DNA from: Bactrocera neohumeralis
Taxonomy: Eukaryota > Arthropoda > Insecta > Diptera > Tephritidae
Reading direction: 5' to 3'
DNA length: 64,000 nucleotides
Assembly: GCF_024586455.1 (NCBI RefSeq)
Contig: NC_065921.1
Location: forward strand, 80,970,163-81,034,162
Below the pieces are notes generated by a model. The model saw nothing but the letters and a program-made list of their open reading frames with translations. It did not search any database and was not told where the DNA came from. Shown here one piece after another: positions 22,161-35,600 of this stretch; position 1 is the first letter of the stretch, and each line of letters begins with the position of its first letter. The translations under genes and the position numbers were made by a program.

Positions 22161-22599
22161 TCAGTTATGCGGTGCCTTCGTAGCTTAGAGTTCGTCTTGT
22201 CGATTGTAGCGTGTTGTACGGCTGTCACTTAAGTCATTCCTCACAGCAGACCAACTGGCAAGCTTTTTCTTGCGTTTAACTACAAATAAAATAATTCCAG
22301 CGTTAAAAAGTGTTTTTTTTTTCAAAAAACAAAATTCCAATGAATTTTTTTCTACAACAATGCATGTTGTGTTTTTGCGAAAATTTCGGTTCACACGTTT
22401 ATACATTTAGCCACACACAGGCTAACTCATGCTTTGCTACTTCCCGTCGACTTTCCATTGCGATAATGTAAAAAGTTAAATTTCAATGTTTTAAATATTT
22501 AACTAGCACAGTGTGTCATCTCTATCTGTAATTAGAGTAATCCAATTTAGCCCAAATGTGCCCCTTTTTTCGACAACTTGTTTTCATTTCAGAGATAGT

Positions 22600-23200
22600 T
22601 TCATAAAACTCTTAATCAAGCTAACGGAGCTTCTGATGAGTTTCTATTGACGAGTATGACCCAGCGTTGTCCTGATGCAGAACAATTTCTCTCTGATTAA
22701 ACCTGCCTGCTTTTGGATGATAGTTTCCTTCAGACGGTACAATTGCTGACGCTACAGGTCCGAATTGAAACCATGGGAGAGCAGCTCATAGTATATGATC
22801 ACGACCATTCTCGCTTGACGTTGTCGTAAGTGGCCCATTTTTCACTCCAATCCTCTTGACATATGGATCGATTTTTTGGGATTCAGTAGTAATACACTGA
22901 TGGGTTTTTGGTCCATGAGGCTTTTTTTGTTAACTTATGTGGCGCTTATGACGCAGGCTTCGTTTTTACGCAGTGTTCAGCTGCAGGACAATTAAAATAG
23001 TGCTTATAAGATGGTTGGACGGGACGATTTCCACTGTTCTCTCGATATTTTCGACAGTTGGCCTTTCAGAACGTGATGGATCTTTGACATCAAAACCAAC
23101 GGATTATATATGACACCAAAATTACCGAAACCGAACTGACGAAACCAAAATTGCACGAAATTGGCTGCTACAGTATCAGTGGCATAACTATCCACATTTC
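22600..23200 (-). mobile_element. Degraded mariner element
   Basis: Minus-strand translation shows mariner pieces in the right order but in broken frames: an N-terminal segment containing FVQFWFRQFGFGNF (about 23150-23090), and a central segment resembling YYELL...LYRQQLYRLK followed by the catalytic HQDNA region with lesions (about 22800-22650). Many stops and indels mark it as an old remnant. Confidence 0.6.
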
Positions 23201-24176
23201 AGCCGCGTTTTCGCTTTTGTCGTAGAAAAATTCTAAGATATGGCGAGTTTTCTCTCTGCTTTCTGATTTCTATTCTAAATAAATGACTTAAACGAAGCTT
23301 AATTCCCGTTTTGAGTATTTTAAAACAATGATTATTCTTAACTGCGAATTTCCTACTGTGCTGCATTCCAGCTTCAGCGTCGTTAGCTCTTTGGACATTC
23401 CCTTTTTCTTTCTCCTTACCGCTACACTGCATCTTTCACACATTAATCACTTTTGTTTTCCATTGCGATTGCCACAAGGTCTGGTGCCGATGTCTTTACG
23501 GTTAACCGCCTTGCCGACGCTCAGGTGCAGCTGAATATGATTTGTACGTTGAGGTTAAGTAGCAGCTTTAAAAGAGTTTAGCGGTCTTTGGCCACGATTA
23601 GCTTAAGTTTGTAGCTTTCCTTTTCGCATTACGCCACTTTTTAGTATATTTTTAATGTTTTAATTTGGACTTTTTATAAGTAATTTTAGTTTCAATGAAA
23701 ACTGGTTGATATTTCTTTAGCCAATGACCACTTTAAGCTACATATATATTTTATGTCTGTCGTCTGCCATGAAAACTTTTAAATGTATGTTAAAGTTATT
23801 TCATATTTTAATAAAATTAAAAGTTAAAGTTTCCTTTCACTTATTTCGGGGAAAATTATGCAAATATTTTAAGCTTGACATCTAATTACCTGCAATCTGC
23901 GAATAATTTGATTGTTTTTATGTCTCTCTCCAACTTATGGAAATAAATTTTGACAAGTCGTTCATATGGGCATCAAAGTCCACGCGCTGTAGAGACGGAA
24001 TTTAAAAAAATCTCAATAATATCTAAAAATAGTCTTTATTTTATAAGATCGGATCATTTTCTTTGAGTTGGTCCAGCTGTATGATCTCAATTGAGCCAAG
24101 CCCAGCTATCGTTGTAGTATTCCGCCATTCAGATTTAAATTAAGTAAAACCCGTCGCGTCTATAAATATTTACATA
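23201..24176. other. Intergenic DNA, nothing recognised
   Basis: About 975 bp between two mariner remnants. Short frames of 60-80 codons on both strands overlap each other and have no recognisable motif. No repeat copy was detected elsewhere in the window. Confidence 0.4.
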
Positions 24177-24178
24177 TA

Positions 24179-24804
24179 CAGGGTTTGTCCGGAAAGTAAT
24201 AGGACTGAGTCGATTTAAAAAAAAATTATTGAACCAATCGTTAAAATTCTTTAAAAACTTTCAAAATAGGCTCCTGCGTCGATGGCATTTTCCGGAATAG
24301 CCTTGAGAGCCGACGTGCATGGTGCTTGGATCCCCTCTATCGTCTCAAAATGCTTGCCTTTTATCGGCAAGTGTCTCGGGATCATACCTGTACTCAAAGA
24401 TCCAAGACTCGTTATTTGTGATTATGTTATTCAAAAATTCTTGGCACACTTCCACTCTCTTCCCGGCCCTCCAAATAGGCCTGGTGCCACCGAAACACAC
24501 CACTTCTCGCTGAAGCAACATCTGGGTAAGCCTGTTTGATCATATCAAACGTCTCTGTCGCAGATTTACCGAGTTAATCGCGTACCTCTGCTCTAACGAT
24601 CACTGCATTTTCGGCTTGCACCACTCACAGAAACACGTCACGCGAGAATTTTTGCCCTCACTCTTCTAGTACTCGAAGACAATAGTCCAGCTGCTCATTT
24701 GTTAGCTGGGAACGCCCTCCTCCGTATCCAGTCGGTGCGCGCACGCCTCGAAGTACAGTCGCGTCGGAAGAAAATCAGTCCTATTATTTTCCGGAGAAAC
24801 TCTG
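24179..24804 (-). mobile_element. Internally deleted mariner derivative (family M-GTTTGTCC), copy 1
   Basis: A 626-bp element flanked by TA on both sides. Imperfect terminal inverted repeats of about 30 bp start CAGGGTTTGTCCGGAAAG at the left and, inverted, CAGAGTTTCTCCGGAAAA at the right. On the minus strand an N-terminal transposase piece survives (ETFDMIKQAYPDVASARSG...FRWHQ), but the catalytic centre is missing or scrambled. A full mariner would be about 1.3 kb. Confidence 0.75.
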
Positions 24805-24806
24805 TA

Positions 24807-25240
24807 TTCATTTAATATTGAATACTTCGAGAAGATTGCCGATTCGATACCCGACAATCACCTAGTTCGTTGTAGTCTTGAATCTATTTCTTTTATTGCA
24901 AGAGACGCCACAAAGAAGCACGTGGATTTTTTTGTTTATGGACATTTAGAGCATCTCAGGAAACCGAAGAAAAACGACAAGCCAATGAAATTATTTATTT
25001 CTTCGGACTTATTTATACCCTTGCCAAATTGCTTTGGGAACACCCAGTAATGGGAAACGTAGAAACTTTCCTCAAGCTTAATATCATAAAAACAGAAGAA
25101 ATGTCGCTGAAAATTGTCGCGTTAGATCGAAATCTGAAATATTAGTATAGCTGTCATAGCTACCAAACTCATTTCCACCAGATTCATACCATAAAACCTA
25201 ATTTCTTCAAAAACTACATCCAGACGTTGTAAAAGATGAT
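24807..25240. other. Intergenic DNA with possible eroded mini-me sequence
   Basis: No gene is recognised. From about 25015 there are words resembling a mini-me element (TTATACCCTTGCC, ...GGAACACCCAGTAATGGGAAACG), perhaps an old copy abutting the clearer one at 25241. Confidence 0.35.
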
Positions 25241-25905
25241 AAACAGGGTATATTAAGTTTGCCACGAAGTTTATAATGCCTAGTAAAAACTCCGGAGACC
25301 CTATAAAGTTTAGTTTATAAATGGTCAGCGAGATGAGATGAGTTGATGTAGTTATAACCGAAATTTTTCACACATTATTGTCCACGTCAACGATACAATC
25401 TCCGAGCATATTGTTCAGAATGACCGCTGTAGCATAGCGACATTTTTTTAACAAAATACAGATTTTGAATATCTGTTAAGTTTTGTCAGAATTGTTCCAA
25501 AATCTAAAAAAACACAAGAAATATTCGATTACCTTAATATATAAAGTAAGCTTAAAACCGATGACTGCTTTCAGATTTAAGTATATAATATATAATATAC
25601 AAAAAAGCGGCTGACTGAACATATCCCTAGAGAAAATAATCTAGAGGACAATTTCCAAGTACTGTACCAAAGTGACACGTGATATACTGAAATAAACACC
25701 CTGACATAATTTTAGAAAAATCAGTAAACGAGCAGAGCCCCCACGAGCGGTCAAAACCACGTCTAAAAAACTTACCTATCCAAAGGGGGTTAGTTAACGG
25801 TAACGTAGAACCGCCTGTCGTGGGAATTGATCAAAACCACGTCATCCTTGTTGCTAGACACTGCATAAGTAGCTTCGGTGCAGCCGAAGTTAACGTTTTT
25901 CTTAT
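25241..25905 (+). mobile_element. Mini-me element, diverged copy
   Basis: It starts with CAGGGTATATTAAGTTTG followed by a GGAGACCCTATAAAG block and ends with AGCTTCGGTGCAGCCGAAG, the family's two diagnostic ends. The GTCY tract is eroded. Inside it, near 25740-25860, is a foreign-looking segment whose GTAGA-CCG-CTGTCGTGGGAA word also occurs near 44588. Confidence 0.6.
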
Positions 25906-25910
25906 GTTTT

Positions 25911-26625
25911 TATTTTATATTTTCAAATCCAACAAAGTTACATTAATATAATAAAATTTTTAATTTTACTTAATTTTCAGATATTTTTCTACGAAAGCTA
26001 CTCAATTTTTATTCAAAATAAATAATATTAAGAGAAGTTGTAACATGGAATATTGCTGATATTAAGAAAATTATAAAATTTCACGCAAAAAGAGAGAAAT
26101 ATGCAATTTGCCTATTTTAAGACAATCGTGTTAGTGAAGTGAGAAAGTTCTTCTAAAAAATCCAAAAAATATACGAGTGCATATACAACGGCAAAAAATA
26201 GCGGCAAAAAATAGTGCATTTTGCTGAAGTAAATTTGCTCCAACAGGTGTGCGTATGTATCCACGTAATTCCGTACGTAAGCGCTGGATATTACCGGCAT
26301 AAATATAATGTTCTTCGCCTCGAAATGGTGTATAAGAAAATCGCAAATAAAGATAGTAGTGTTCGTATTTGAAATCGCGTGTGAAATCGGGAAGCAAACA
26401 AACGCACGAAGCTCCTTGCAAACGTCAAACAGTGAAAACAAGCAAACGCTTCAAATGTTCGCAATTTTCTACTACAGTTAACGTAATGTAATTAAACAGA
26501 TTAGAAAGAAATCTCATTAAAGCATAATAGAATAAAATAATTGCAAAACAATAGCAACAACCAACAGCAAAAATAACGTCAACAATAACAACAACGAACT
26601 GCAACCGACAAAATCGCGTAGAAAA
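25911..26625. other. Likely Magi 5' UTR / promoter-proximal region
   Basis: About 700 bp before the Magi ATG. The last 100 bp is CAA-rich (CAACAATAACAACAACG), typical of dipteran 5' leaders. Two overlapping minus-strand frames (26112-26441) have no protein-like composition and are rejected as genes. Confidence 0.4.
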
Positions 26626-29600
26626 ATGCCGACATTGGCGGCAAAAAATTCACAAGCCGCAATTGCTAACATGGCAACAGCAGCCACAACAACAGCAACA
26701 CCACCAACAACAGCAGTGGCAATAAATTCCGGTGGCAGCGAGCAGTGCGACGCTGATGTTAGTGCCGCAAGAATAGCAACGCCGACAACCGACACACAAA
26801 ACACCGGTGCTGCGTTGAACCATCATTATCATCATCCGCCGGCGCCGCATGGAGGCTCGCATGCCGTTGGCAATGCCTTGTCGCCGATGATAGCAACTGC
26901 AACAACAACAACTGCAGTCTCAGCGGCCGGGGCAGCTACCGGCACCGTTGCAGCCAGTTTAGCCACATTTAACGGAAATTCAAATTTAAATGTTGCCAAC
27001 GGAAACATCGGCGGCAATAACAATCACAACAACAGCCACAACCACAATCACAGTCACAGTACGCACGCTGGTGGTGTGGGCAAAAAGCCCTTGACAAACA
27101 TGCATACATCCCGTGAGGATGTTGCATCACCACAACCACAAACACAGCTACCACCACCGCCGTTAACACAACTGGGCAATGCCATGCCGCCAACATCAGC
27201 GTCCATCATCAACAATCAGCAATTGTCAGCCACTAACAGTCAGAGCAATCACAATCATAACAACAATAACAATAGCAATATCAACGGTGGCAATGGCAGC
27301 AATAATAATAATAATAGCAATGGTAACGGTAATGGCAGCGCAAACATCAGCAGCATTCTCAAAGGAAGTAAAGGTGAGTCCAATTCTATTTGAAAGCTGA
27401 TAATTGTGTATTCAATAAAATGCATATGTAGTTATGTATGTATCTAAAATTGCAAAATGCCATTTCAAATTGAAAATCAAATTTCAAGCTCTCTATGTAT
27501 TCTATTATTCTCATATGTAGTTTTTGATACCCCTGTCCATATAACTTCCCTGAAAACACACACATTTTCATATTCAGTCCGTTTATGCATAGAAATATAT
27601 ACAAACAGTTATTTATATATAATACATACATATGTACGTGAAATGAGTGGCTCATTAGCGTTTAGACCAGTTACTACTCGTAGTAACCTTGTTTTGAAAT
27701 TGTTATTCGGCTGTGGGAAGTTGCTTATTTACATTTGTAATTAAAACCTATATATACTATATTGCCATATATACATACATATTTTATATATGCACATGCC
27801 ATTAATTTTAGTCATTTCCTAAAACTATCGATTTCAAAATTTCGAAAGCAACCACTTTGCTTTAAATCACAATTTGAAACACAACCTAATCAATGAGCAA
27901 TAGATTCGTTGGATTTCGTGCATATTAGATTGTGTTGTTTTTGGAAATTTATTTTATTTCGGAAAAAATACCAACCCCCAGTAATTATTATTTTAACTTT
28001 GTGCAAAATGGGAAAAATGAGGGACTTACAGAGTTTGATCTTTGTTCGTCGAGAAAGGAATTTACTTTTCAATTGCCTGCTCAGTCCAAAGTAGCACCTG
28101 TTTGCTCACCATGAGGTGACCAAAGTACATAAAAGACATCTTATTTGCCTACTATTTTTAACTACTAACTTTTGTGTGACTATAATGATGCCTTTTGACA
28201 TTACGAGGTCATCAACCCACCTCTTCTACCTCTGAAAGATTACGATCCGTCTAAAAAATAAGGCTTTATACGAAGCTTGTAGCGTTTTGCATTTTAATTG
28301 TCTTTCTTAGGTGATGTGTTCGAAACCTAACACATAGAGATATACGACTGCAACGACATCTATTGAAAAATACGAAAATACTTTTTCGACAACCCAATAT
28401 TAAAAGCTTCAATGCATGTTTACTTCATAAAATAATTCATTCAGCAGAAATACTACATTTACCGTAATGCCAAAGCTATCATGGCATATTCTACGTTTTA
28501 CTATAGTCATTCAATGTCGTCGTGGTTACTTTGTCATTCCCTTCCTTCACAACACTTCGTTTCGCACCTCAAAGCAGTACAATTCAATATAAAAAAAGCG
28601 CTACTATTCTTATTGTCCATTATAAACAATGGTCACGACGCTTTGTTTACACTCTCTGTCCCTAGTAATGCGTGGTCTTAACTAAAAATATATTCGTATT
28701 CTATTTTGTATTATACAATGTGTAGGCTGACGCCTTAATCGGCGCGTGTAGCCAACTAAAAGTCAAGCGGCGATTCGTAAATTCAATGTCGGCTTACTTT
28801 ACCGTATAAAGTTGTGTGGGACCAATGTTTTTCATTTACCATTACTCATGCTTTTGCTCTTCTAGTTACATGCCGTGTGCGCTGAGAGGAAAAAAATTAA
28901 ATGAAAAGAAAGGTAACACGTTTTTCGGACTGTAGGCCATTGAACCCTTTCATTTTCGTTGCTGCCCTCAAAATCGTTTTCTCTTATTTTCGTTTTCCTT
29001 ATGTAATTTCTCTTACCCTGACCTCTCAATGCATTGTTCATATGTATGTTTGTTACATAACGACTATGGCTATTGACCATTGTGTTGTAATATGCCTGAC
29101 TCGACTGTTAATTCTGTATATATGTACATACATATGTAGGTGTACAAATTCAAAATTCCTAAAATTCCTATTGATATGAATTTTGAAACTTTGCATTGGG
29201 AAAAACTGAGATTTGAATGTGTCGAAGTAAGAAAGAATTTTTAGCTAAGACGATCTTTGGCATTATAAAGTGAAACTGTTATTCGTTCGTAGTTTTTAAA
29301 TTATGTCTGTAAAAAGAACAAAGACGTGAGTGATCAAATCTCACGTTGTCAACTCAGCCAAATCTGGCCTGCCTTTACTTATCAAGAAAATCAATTACTA
29401 CGATCGGTTCTACTCTTTTGTCTGGTGTCAAACGTCGTCACCACAAAAGTCATGTAATTAAAGCAAAAAAAAAAACATAATTCGAAGTAATCTTTTTGGA
29501 GTCTTCGCCGTAGAACATTCACCACTTTTTCGATAACGCTGCTTCTCGTTCAATAATCACATTATTTGTAGTGGTTTTCTGAATATTCAGTTTCGGTTTC

Positions 29601-32600
29601 AAAACGCGGCACCAAGATGACCAGTTGGCATCGCTGAGACGAACTGACTGCCGCAATTGATATCCGAAAGATCGATTGTTACATGGTGATTTATCGTACC
29701 GGAGCTATGGATCTACTAAGTCCATGTCTTTGATTTCCGGGCAGCAAATTGTATTGCTCTCTATAAGTCACTCATTATTCCTGTTCTGCTATATGGTGAA
29801 AAGGCAATTGGCGCTACAGCGATAATGGATAGATCACCAGAGTAGTTCCGAAAAGAGTCACTCTGAGCTTGTTTTGTGTACCGGTTTTGATGAAACTAAC
29901 TGGGTAGAGATCTTATGTCTACATACATATGTCCAAATTGAGACTATCTTGACTTATTTATGGAACTTTTGTGAAATCCTTGAAACGATTTATGCTCTGT
30001 CGAGACATTTTCGTTCACAGGCTCAGGGTAGACGTTCAATTTAATACAAAAAATGTCCAGATGAACTCTGAAGTCTACACGTGGTTGTTACTATAGTAAG
30101 TCCTTCGTACATTCTATAGTTTATGTGGTAAGCAATTAGATGTATTACAGACGTTTCCACTGTTTTGTTGTAAATCAAGGTGGTGTTAAAAGTCATCTAC
30201 TACACATCATATGGTTGTTGTTTCGGCAAATTTGATTGCCGTGCTTGGCTGCATGCGAATAATTGGCGGGACATGCGACTTGCATGGTAGAGAGCCACAG
30301 TCGCCATACGACATGGAATAAATACATACATATTTCTATACATGAGTAATTTTTATAAATGACAATGAAAACGCTAACGAAGACGCGGAAGTTTTAAATA
30401 CGGCTGGCTGGTGTGATTGTCATAAGAAGAGAATTATAGCAGTGAGGTTCATTAGGACATGCATGCAACTTCAACGCCTGACGTTCAAAAATGTCCATAG
30501 CTATTCACTGTGGCGGTGATATTTTATGTGGGCGTGTCCAGGCCGTTGAAACTTTACAAAGAATGACATAAATATACAAAGATAGCACTGAGAAAAGACG
30601 TATAAATGCAACAAGAACGCTTTGGTAATGGGGAAACTCTGACTGAAGCTTGCTAAGAAAATCGTCAGAGCGGAGTCTTACAACTTCCAAGCATCGAAAA
30701 TTATATTTGTGTGTTATAATTGTCGGTTGTGGTAGCTGAAACTTTGCTGGTTCCTTCGTTCCGGCTGCTTGTTGCACTTTTTTATGTATTTACTGTTTTA
30801 CAAAAAGTCGCACGAAAGTCGATCTTCTGCCTTCTTCCTACCAGTAGTTCCTCCTTTCCGTTTAATTCCCTTTCCTCGAGCAAACACCGGCCTATTTTCA
30901 ATTTTTTTTTGTTTGACAAATGAAGTAACAGGTCTATTGAAAAGTCAACGGCCTGCCATAATAAAACTTTTTTTTTTGACAAAATTCGGGTTTCTTATTC
31001 AAAGGTGATATATTATTGCGACTCTCAAACTTTTCGATACCATTTTAGTAGTACGATTTGTCCTTTGTTTTAAAATAGGCCTCAGTTTCGGCGATCACCT
31101 CTTCATTTGAAGGAAATTTCTTCCCAGCGAGCATTCTTTTGAGATCTGAGAACAGGAAATAGACCCTGGAGGTCAGATCTACAGAATACGATGGATGCGG
31201 AATTAATGCGCATTCCAAAATACAAACACCATAACCTTGCCAGCCATCCGGTTGCGAATTTCTGCGCTTTTGAGAGGGTTATTGTTTAAAGTCCAATCGG
31301 ATGGCTGTCGATTCAGTTCATATCTTTAGAGTACTTGCTATCGCGAACAACTTTGCTTTACGGTCAACCGAAATTTTATTTTGGGGACTTTTGTGCTGTT
31401 TTCGTCGGTACCAGTCTTCGTTCAAAACCTTCATAAATGTATTTCGAAGACCTGTATATTTCATTAAATTCGGTTGAGTAGTTTGCGAGAGATCTTGACA
31501 ACCGACTATGAAAACACAGTTTTGAGAAAAAACGCTTAGAGTTTTGAGTGACTCGAGCGCGCAATTTATCAAGGCTGTGTCTACAAAACTATTGCTCGGA
31601 TCAACTGAAGAATTCAGAATAATAGTCTAGAGATGTTACAGATTTAAATGAGACAATAAAACTATTAATTTTTTTTTTGAAGCGGCAAAAGCGGCAAAGC
31701 ACGTGCTATCCTTTAAGCCCAGTGGACATTTTGGTACCGCAAATTTTTGAGTCTGTCGGCAAATTTTCTGGTGAGCAATGTTTGTGGTTAACGATTTAAA
31801 TAATAATAGGGTCTTATTAGCGCCAATTTAACATTTTCATATTTTGTGTACAAATTTTATTGAAAATATTTTTTTTTTTGCCGCATAGGATTTCCTTGTT
31901 CTCTTTTTATATTATTTTCTTATGAACTCCATGTTTGTGTTTATAAGCATATTTGCTGCACAACACTTGTGGTATAAACAATTTATGTTTCACATGTTTG
32001 TAAGTACGCTTATGTTTGTATGTTGCATCGTGTGGCATGTTGCCGCGGCAGTCTCATGCACACACAGCGGCTTACTGGCGTTTTCTATTGTTGGCGCGCG
32101 CGTGTACAAGGTCTTTGACTTGCTGACATCAATAAAACGAGCGAGTGCAACCGGCATGTGGACGGTGCACAAACAAAAAAGCTGCTGGAACCAGCCTAAC
32201 AGCAGGCAGCAGTGATCGTCGTCGCCGCATAATACGCCAAGCGTTTGGGAGTTTTCGCCTTCGCCTTTGGCATTTGCAATACAACGCAGTGCAGAAGTCA
32301 GTTTGTATTCACAGCTGCTCCATTTGCTCACGCATTAGAAATTTTCTTTTTTGTACTTAAATACTTATATGTATGGGTTTTTTTGTTATACCCTTAACAG
32401 TGTATATTAAGTTTGTCACGAAGTTTTTAATGCGCAGAAGAAAACGTCGGAGATCCTCTAAAGTATATATAGGGTTTGTCCGGAAAGTAATAGAACTGAG
32501 TCGATTTAAAAAAAATTGATTGCACCAATCGTTACAACTCTTCAAAAACTTCCAAAATAGGCTCCTTCTGCATCGATGCAGCGCTGCCAAGACGATTTCC

Positions 32601-35600
32601 AAGCATTGGAATAGCCTTGAGAGCCGGGGTGCATGCTGCTTGGATCACCTTTCATCGGCCTTTTCAGGCAAGGAAACAAAAAAAAGCCCGGGGGGCCACA
32701 TCTGGACTGTAGGGCGGCTGTGGAAGCGTTGGGATGTCGGCCTTGGTTAGGTAGCTGTTCACAAGAAAGGCGGTGTGCGCCAGCGCGTCGCCGCGGTGCA
32801 ACTTCCAATCGGCTGCGATATCTTGTCGGACTCGATTGACCCTTCGTTGACGGTTTGTCCAGAAGGAACAAATTGATGGTGAACGATGCCTTTGATGTCA
32901 AAAAAGACAATGAGCATCGTTTTCACTTTGGATTTGCTCATTCTTCCGGTCTTTATCAGCGACCTCTTCCCGGCCCTCCAAAAAGGCATGGTGCCACCGA
33001 AACACACCACTTCTTGCTAGAGCAAGAAGGCTTGTTTGGGTAAACGCTGGTTCATATCAAATGTCTCTGTCGCATATTTACCGAGTTTCACACAGAAATT
33101 AGGAAGAAGAAAAGAAGAAGAAGGAAGAAAATCAGTCCTTTTTTCCGAACAAACCCTGTATGCATTAATGTTCAGTGCGATGAGTCGATTCAATTTAGCC
33201 TTGTCCATCTTTTTGTCTGACTATATACTACGCGCGAACTGGTTCTTCAGTTTATGAGATATCGATCTGAAAATTTTCACACGTTCTTTTCTCTCTAAGA
33301 AGTTGCGCGTTTGTCCGAACCGCTGATATCGTACCACTATAGCATTTAGCTACCATAACAACTGATCGATAATAATCAAGCTGGTGTGGAATACATTTTT
33401 ATTTGGCAAGTTCTTGTAAGGAATCTTTTGTATTTGTGTATGGTATTATAGCTTTGGTGCAAGCGTAGTTAACGTTTTTATTTCTTCTTATTTGTTCAGG
33501 GTATTATAGCTTCGGTGTAGTTAACGTTTTTTCTTGCTGTCTTTATTTCTTTTTGCCCATTCAACTCATTCTATGTATGTACATATACTTATGTATGAAT
33601 GCTTTTTCGCTCGTTTAATTTAATTCTTTTTAATTTTTTTTTTACCCTTTTTCCTTTCTGTTTTTATTAAATGTACTTATGGGCACACTTATGTATGCAT
33701 CTTCATTACTTATAACAGTATATTGTAGAACATTTCAATTCACAGCTTTGCTTTTTTTATGAATAGACCCTTTTTGTATAGTATTTGTGAAGGCTTCTAT
33801 GTACTTGTTGTTTTCTGTTGAGACGCTAAGCACTTGTGTAAGTCTCCGCCTTGCACATTTGTTTATATTTCTGTTATTAAGTCACTTAAGTTATACAAGT
33901 AAGTAATTTTTAATGCATATGCACTCATGCCATAAAAATTTGATGAGCGTAAAATCTCTTACGATAATCATAGAATTTTTTCGAAAATCTCACTTAAAGT
34001 TTATTTGAAAGTCTTATTATGTAAGATAAACAACACCGTAAAAATGGCTTAAGACTCCTATAGAAGAAGTTTGGTCGCTCCGAAATTATCATTGTTAAGA
34101 AAATATTCCCACACTTTTCCGTACACCAGACCCTTTGAATAATATTGGGTAGTCGAAAAAGTTGTTTCGTATTTCTAATCAAACTTCAACTTATTTTTTT
34201 ATAATATTTATATTAATAAATAAATAAACAAATATGAATAATTTTGGTCGACCACTTTTTGCCACTTTTCCGCTAGAGACATTATTCCATCAGTATAAAT
34301 CGAAATTTCCGGAACGGAAGCGAGCGAACCGTTGTTGTGCTACACGAACTGATACAGCATCGTCTCCGTAAACTTCACAAATTTCATTGGTGGCTTGCGT
34401 GGCTTTTTTATACAAAAATTTCAAAATATAGCGAATTTCTTCATTATTTTTACTAATTTTTGAACAGCTATAACTTTTTTTCAACTTCCCCGAGTTTATT
34501 TTTTTAGTTTTATTTATTTTTTGGTTAAATGAAGCTTAAAGTCTCAACTTACCAAAACTATACGGTACGACACAATGTGATTGGTAGCACTGAATATAAA
34601 CGACAGCAACGATATCTATTTTCAAAATACGAAAATACTTTTTCGACTAATCAATATTAACCGTCCGCGATGGAGTAAATGATGGAGAAGAGTGAATCGA
34701 ACAAACAATTGGCAAAAATGGAATAGAAACGCAGTGTTTGTGGACTCGGCACATTATTTTGTTCGAATTTAACAGTATCCCTTTATAGTTGCTTGTATAC
34801 CAACTGATCAGATTTAACCCGGACTGAAAAAAAATTAATTATGAATTACACCACGCTAAATAAATTAAACGATTGCTCTTTATCTTGATCGGAGATTTTC
34901 AATTTCATCATATTATAGGGTCGCCAATTGCTAAAGTTGGTTCGAACAGCTGTTTCATATGGTTACCATAATGACCTATAACTGAAACTTAATCATTTTT
35001 TTTTCACAATAACAAAAGTTCCTTCATTCAAATTGATATATTTCATGAACTAATGATCTGACAACTGTCAAATTCATACACACGCCTTTTGAATGTTAAG
35101 GCTAACTAAAAATCCAATGAATTTAATTCTAGTAGCGCCATCTATGTGTTAGGCAGGGGTCATTTCAAATGAACTGCATTTTAAACATTTCCATAAAAGT
35201 CATCATGCATATTTCGTTAAATTTCGTTTTCGCACCACAAGTAAGGTAGCATTAGTTTACCTGAAAAAATGGCGTCTTTTCATAATTACCCTAAATCATT
35301 ATACCGTTTATTTAACCTATTCTCACTTACTCCCTTTAACCCTAGCCTAAGAAAATTTGACCTAATTCCACTGCTAGTTAGAAAAGCACTATTTCGACAC
35401 AGTTAATTAAAAGACATACAGACAAATCCAAGCATTGAAGGCATCATTTGTAAATATTTGTCTCCACTGAAGCGTTTAAAACTCATTTGGGTTAAGCAAG
35501 CAAGCACATATCTAGTACATACATATGTATATGCTCATATGTATGTAGATAGTAACTAGTATATACCATATAATAAAAAGTAAATATGGCTATGAAATTG

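Noticed and set aside
26112..26441. Two overlapping minus-strand frames of 109 and 96 codons
   Set aside because: Mutually overlapping, no recognisable motif, and in the likely Magi 5' leader.
26517..27196. Minus-strand frames of 63-95 codons
   Set aside because: Antisense shadows of the CAA/AAC-rich Magi exon 1, giving artificial Val/Ala/Cys-rich proteins.
30505..32910. Numerous overlapping 60-120-codon frames on both strands
   Set aside because: None shows a domain. Some are explained by mariner remnants, and the rest are random open frames.
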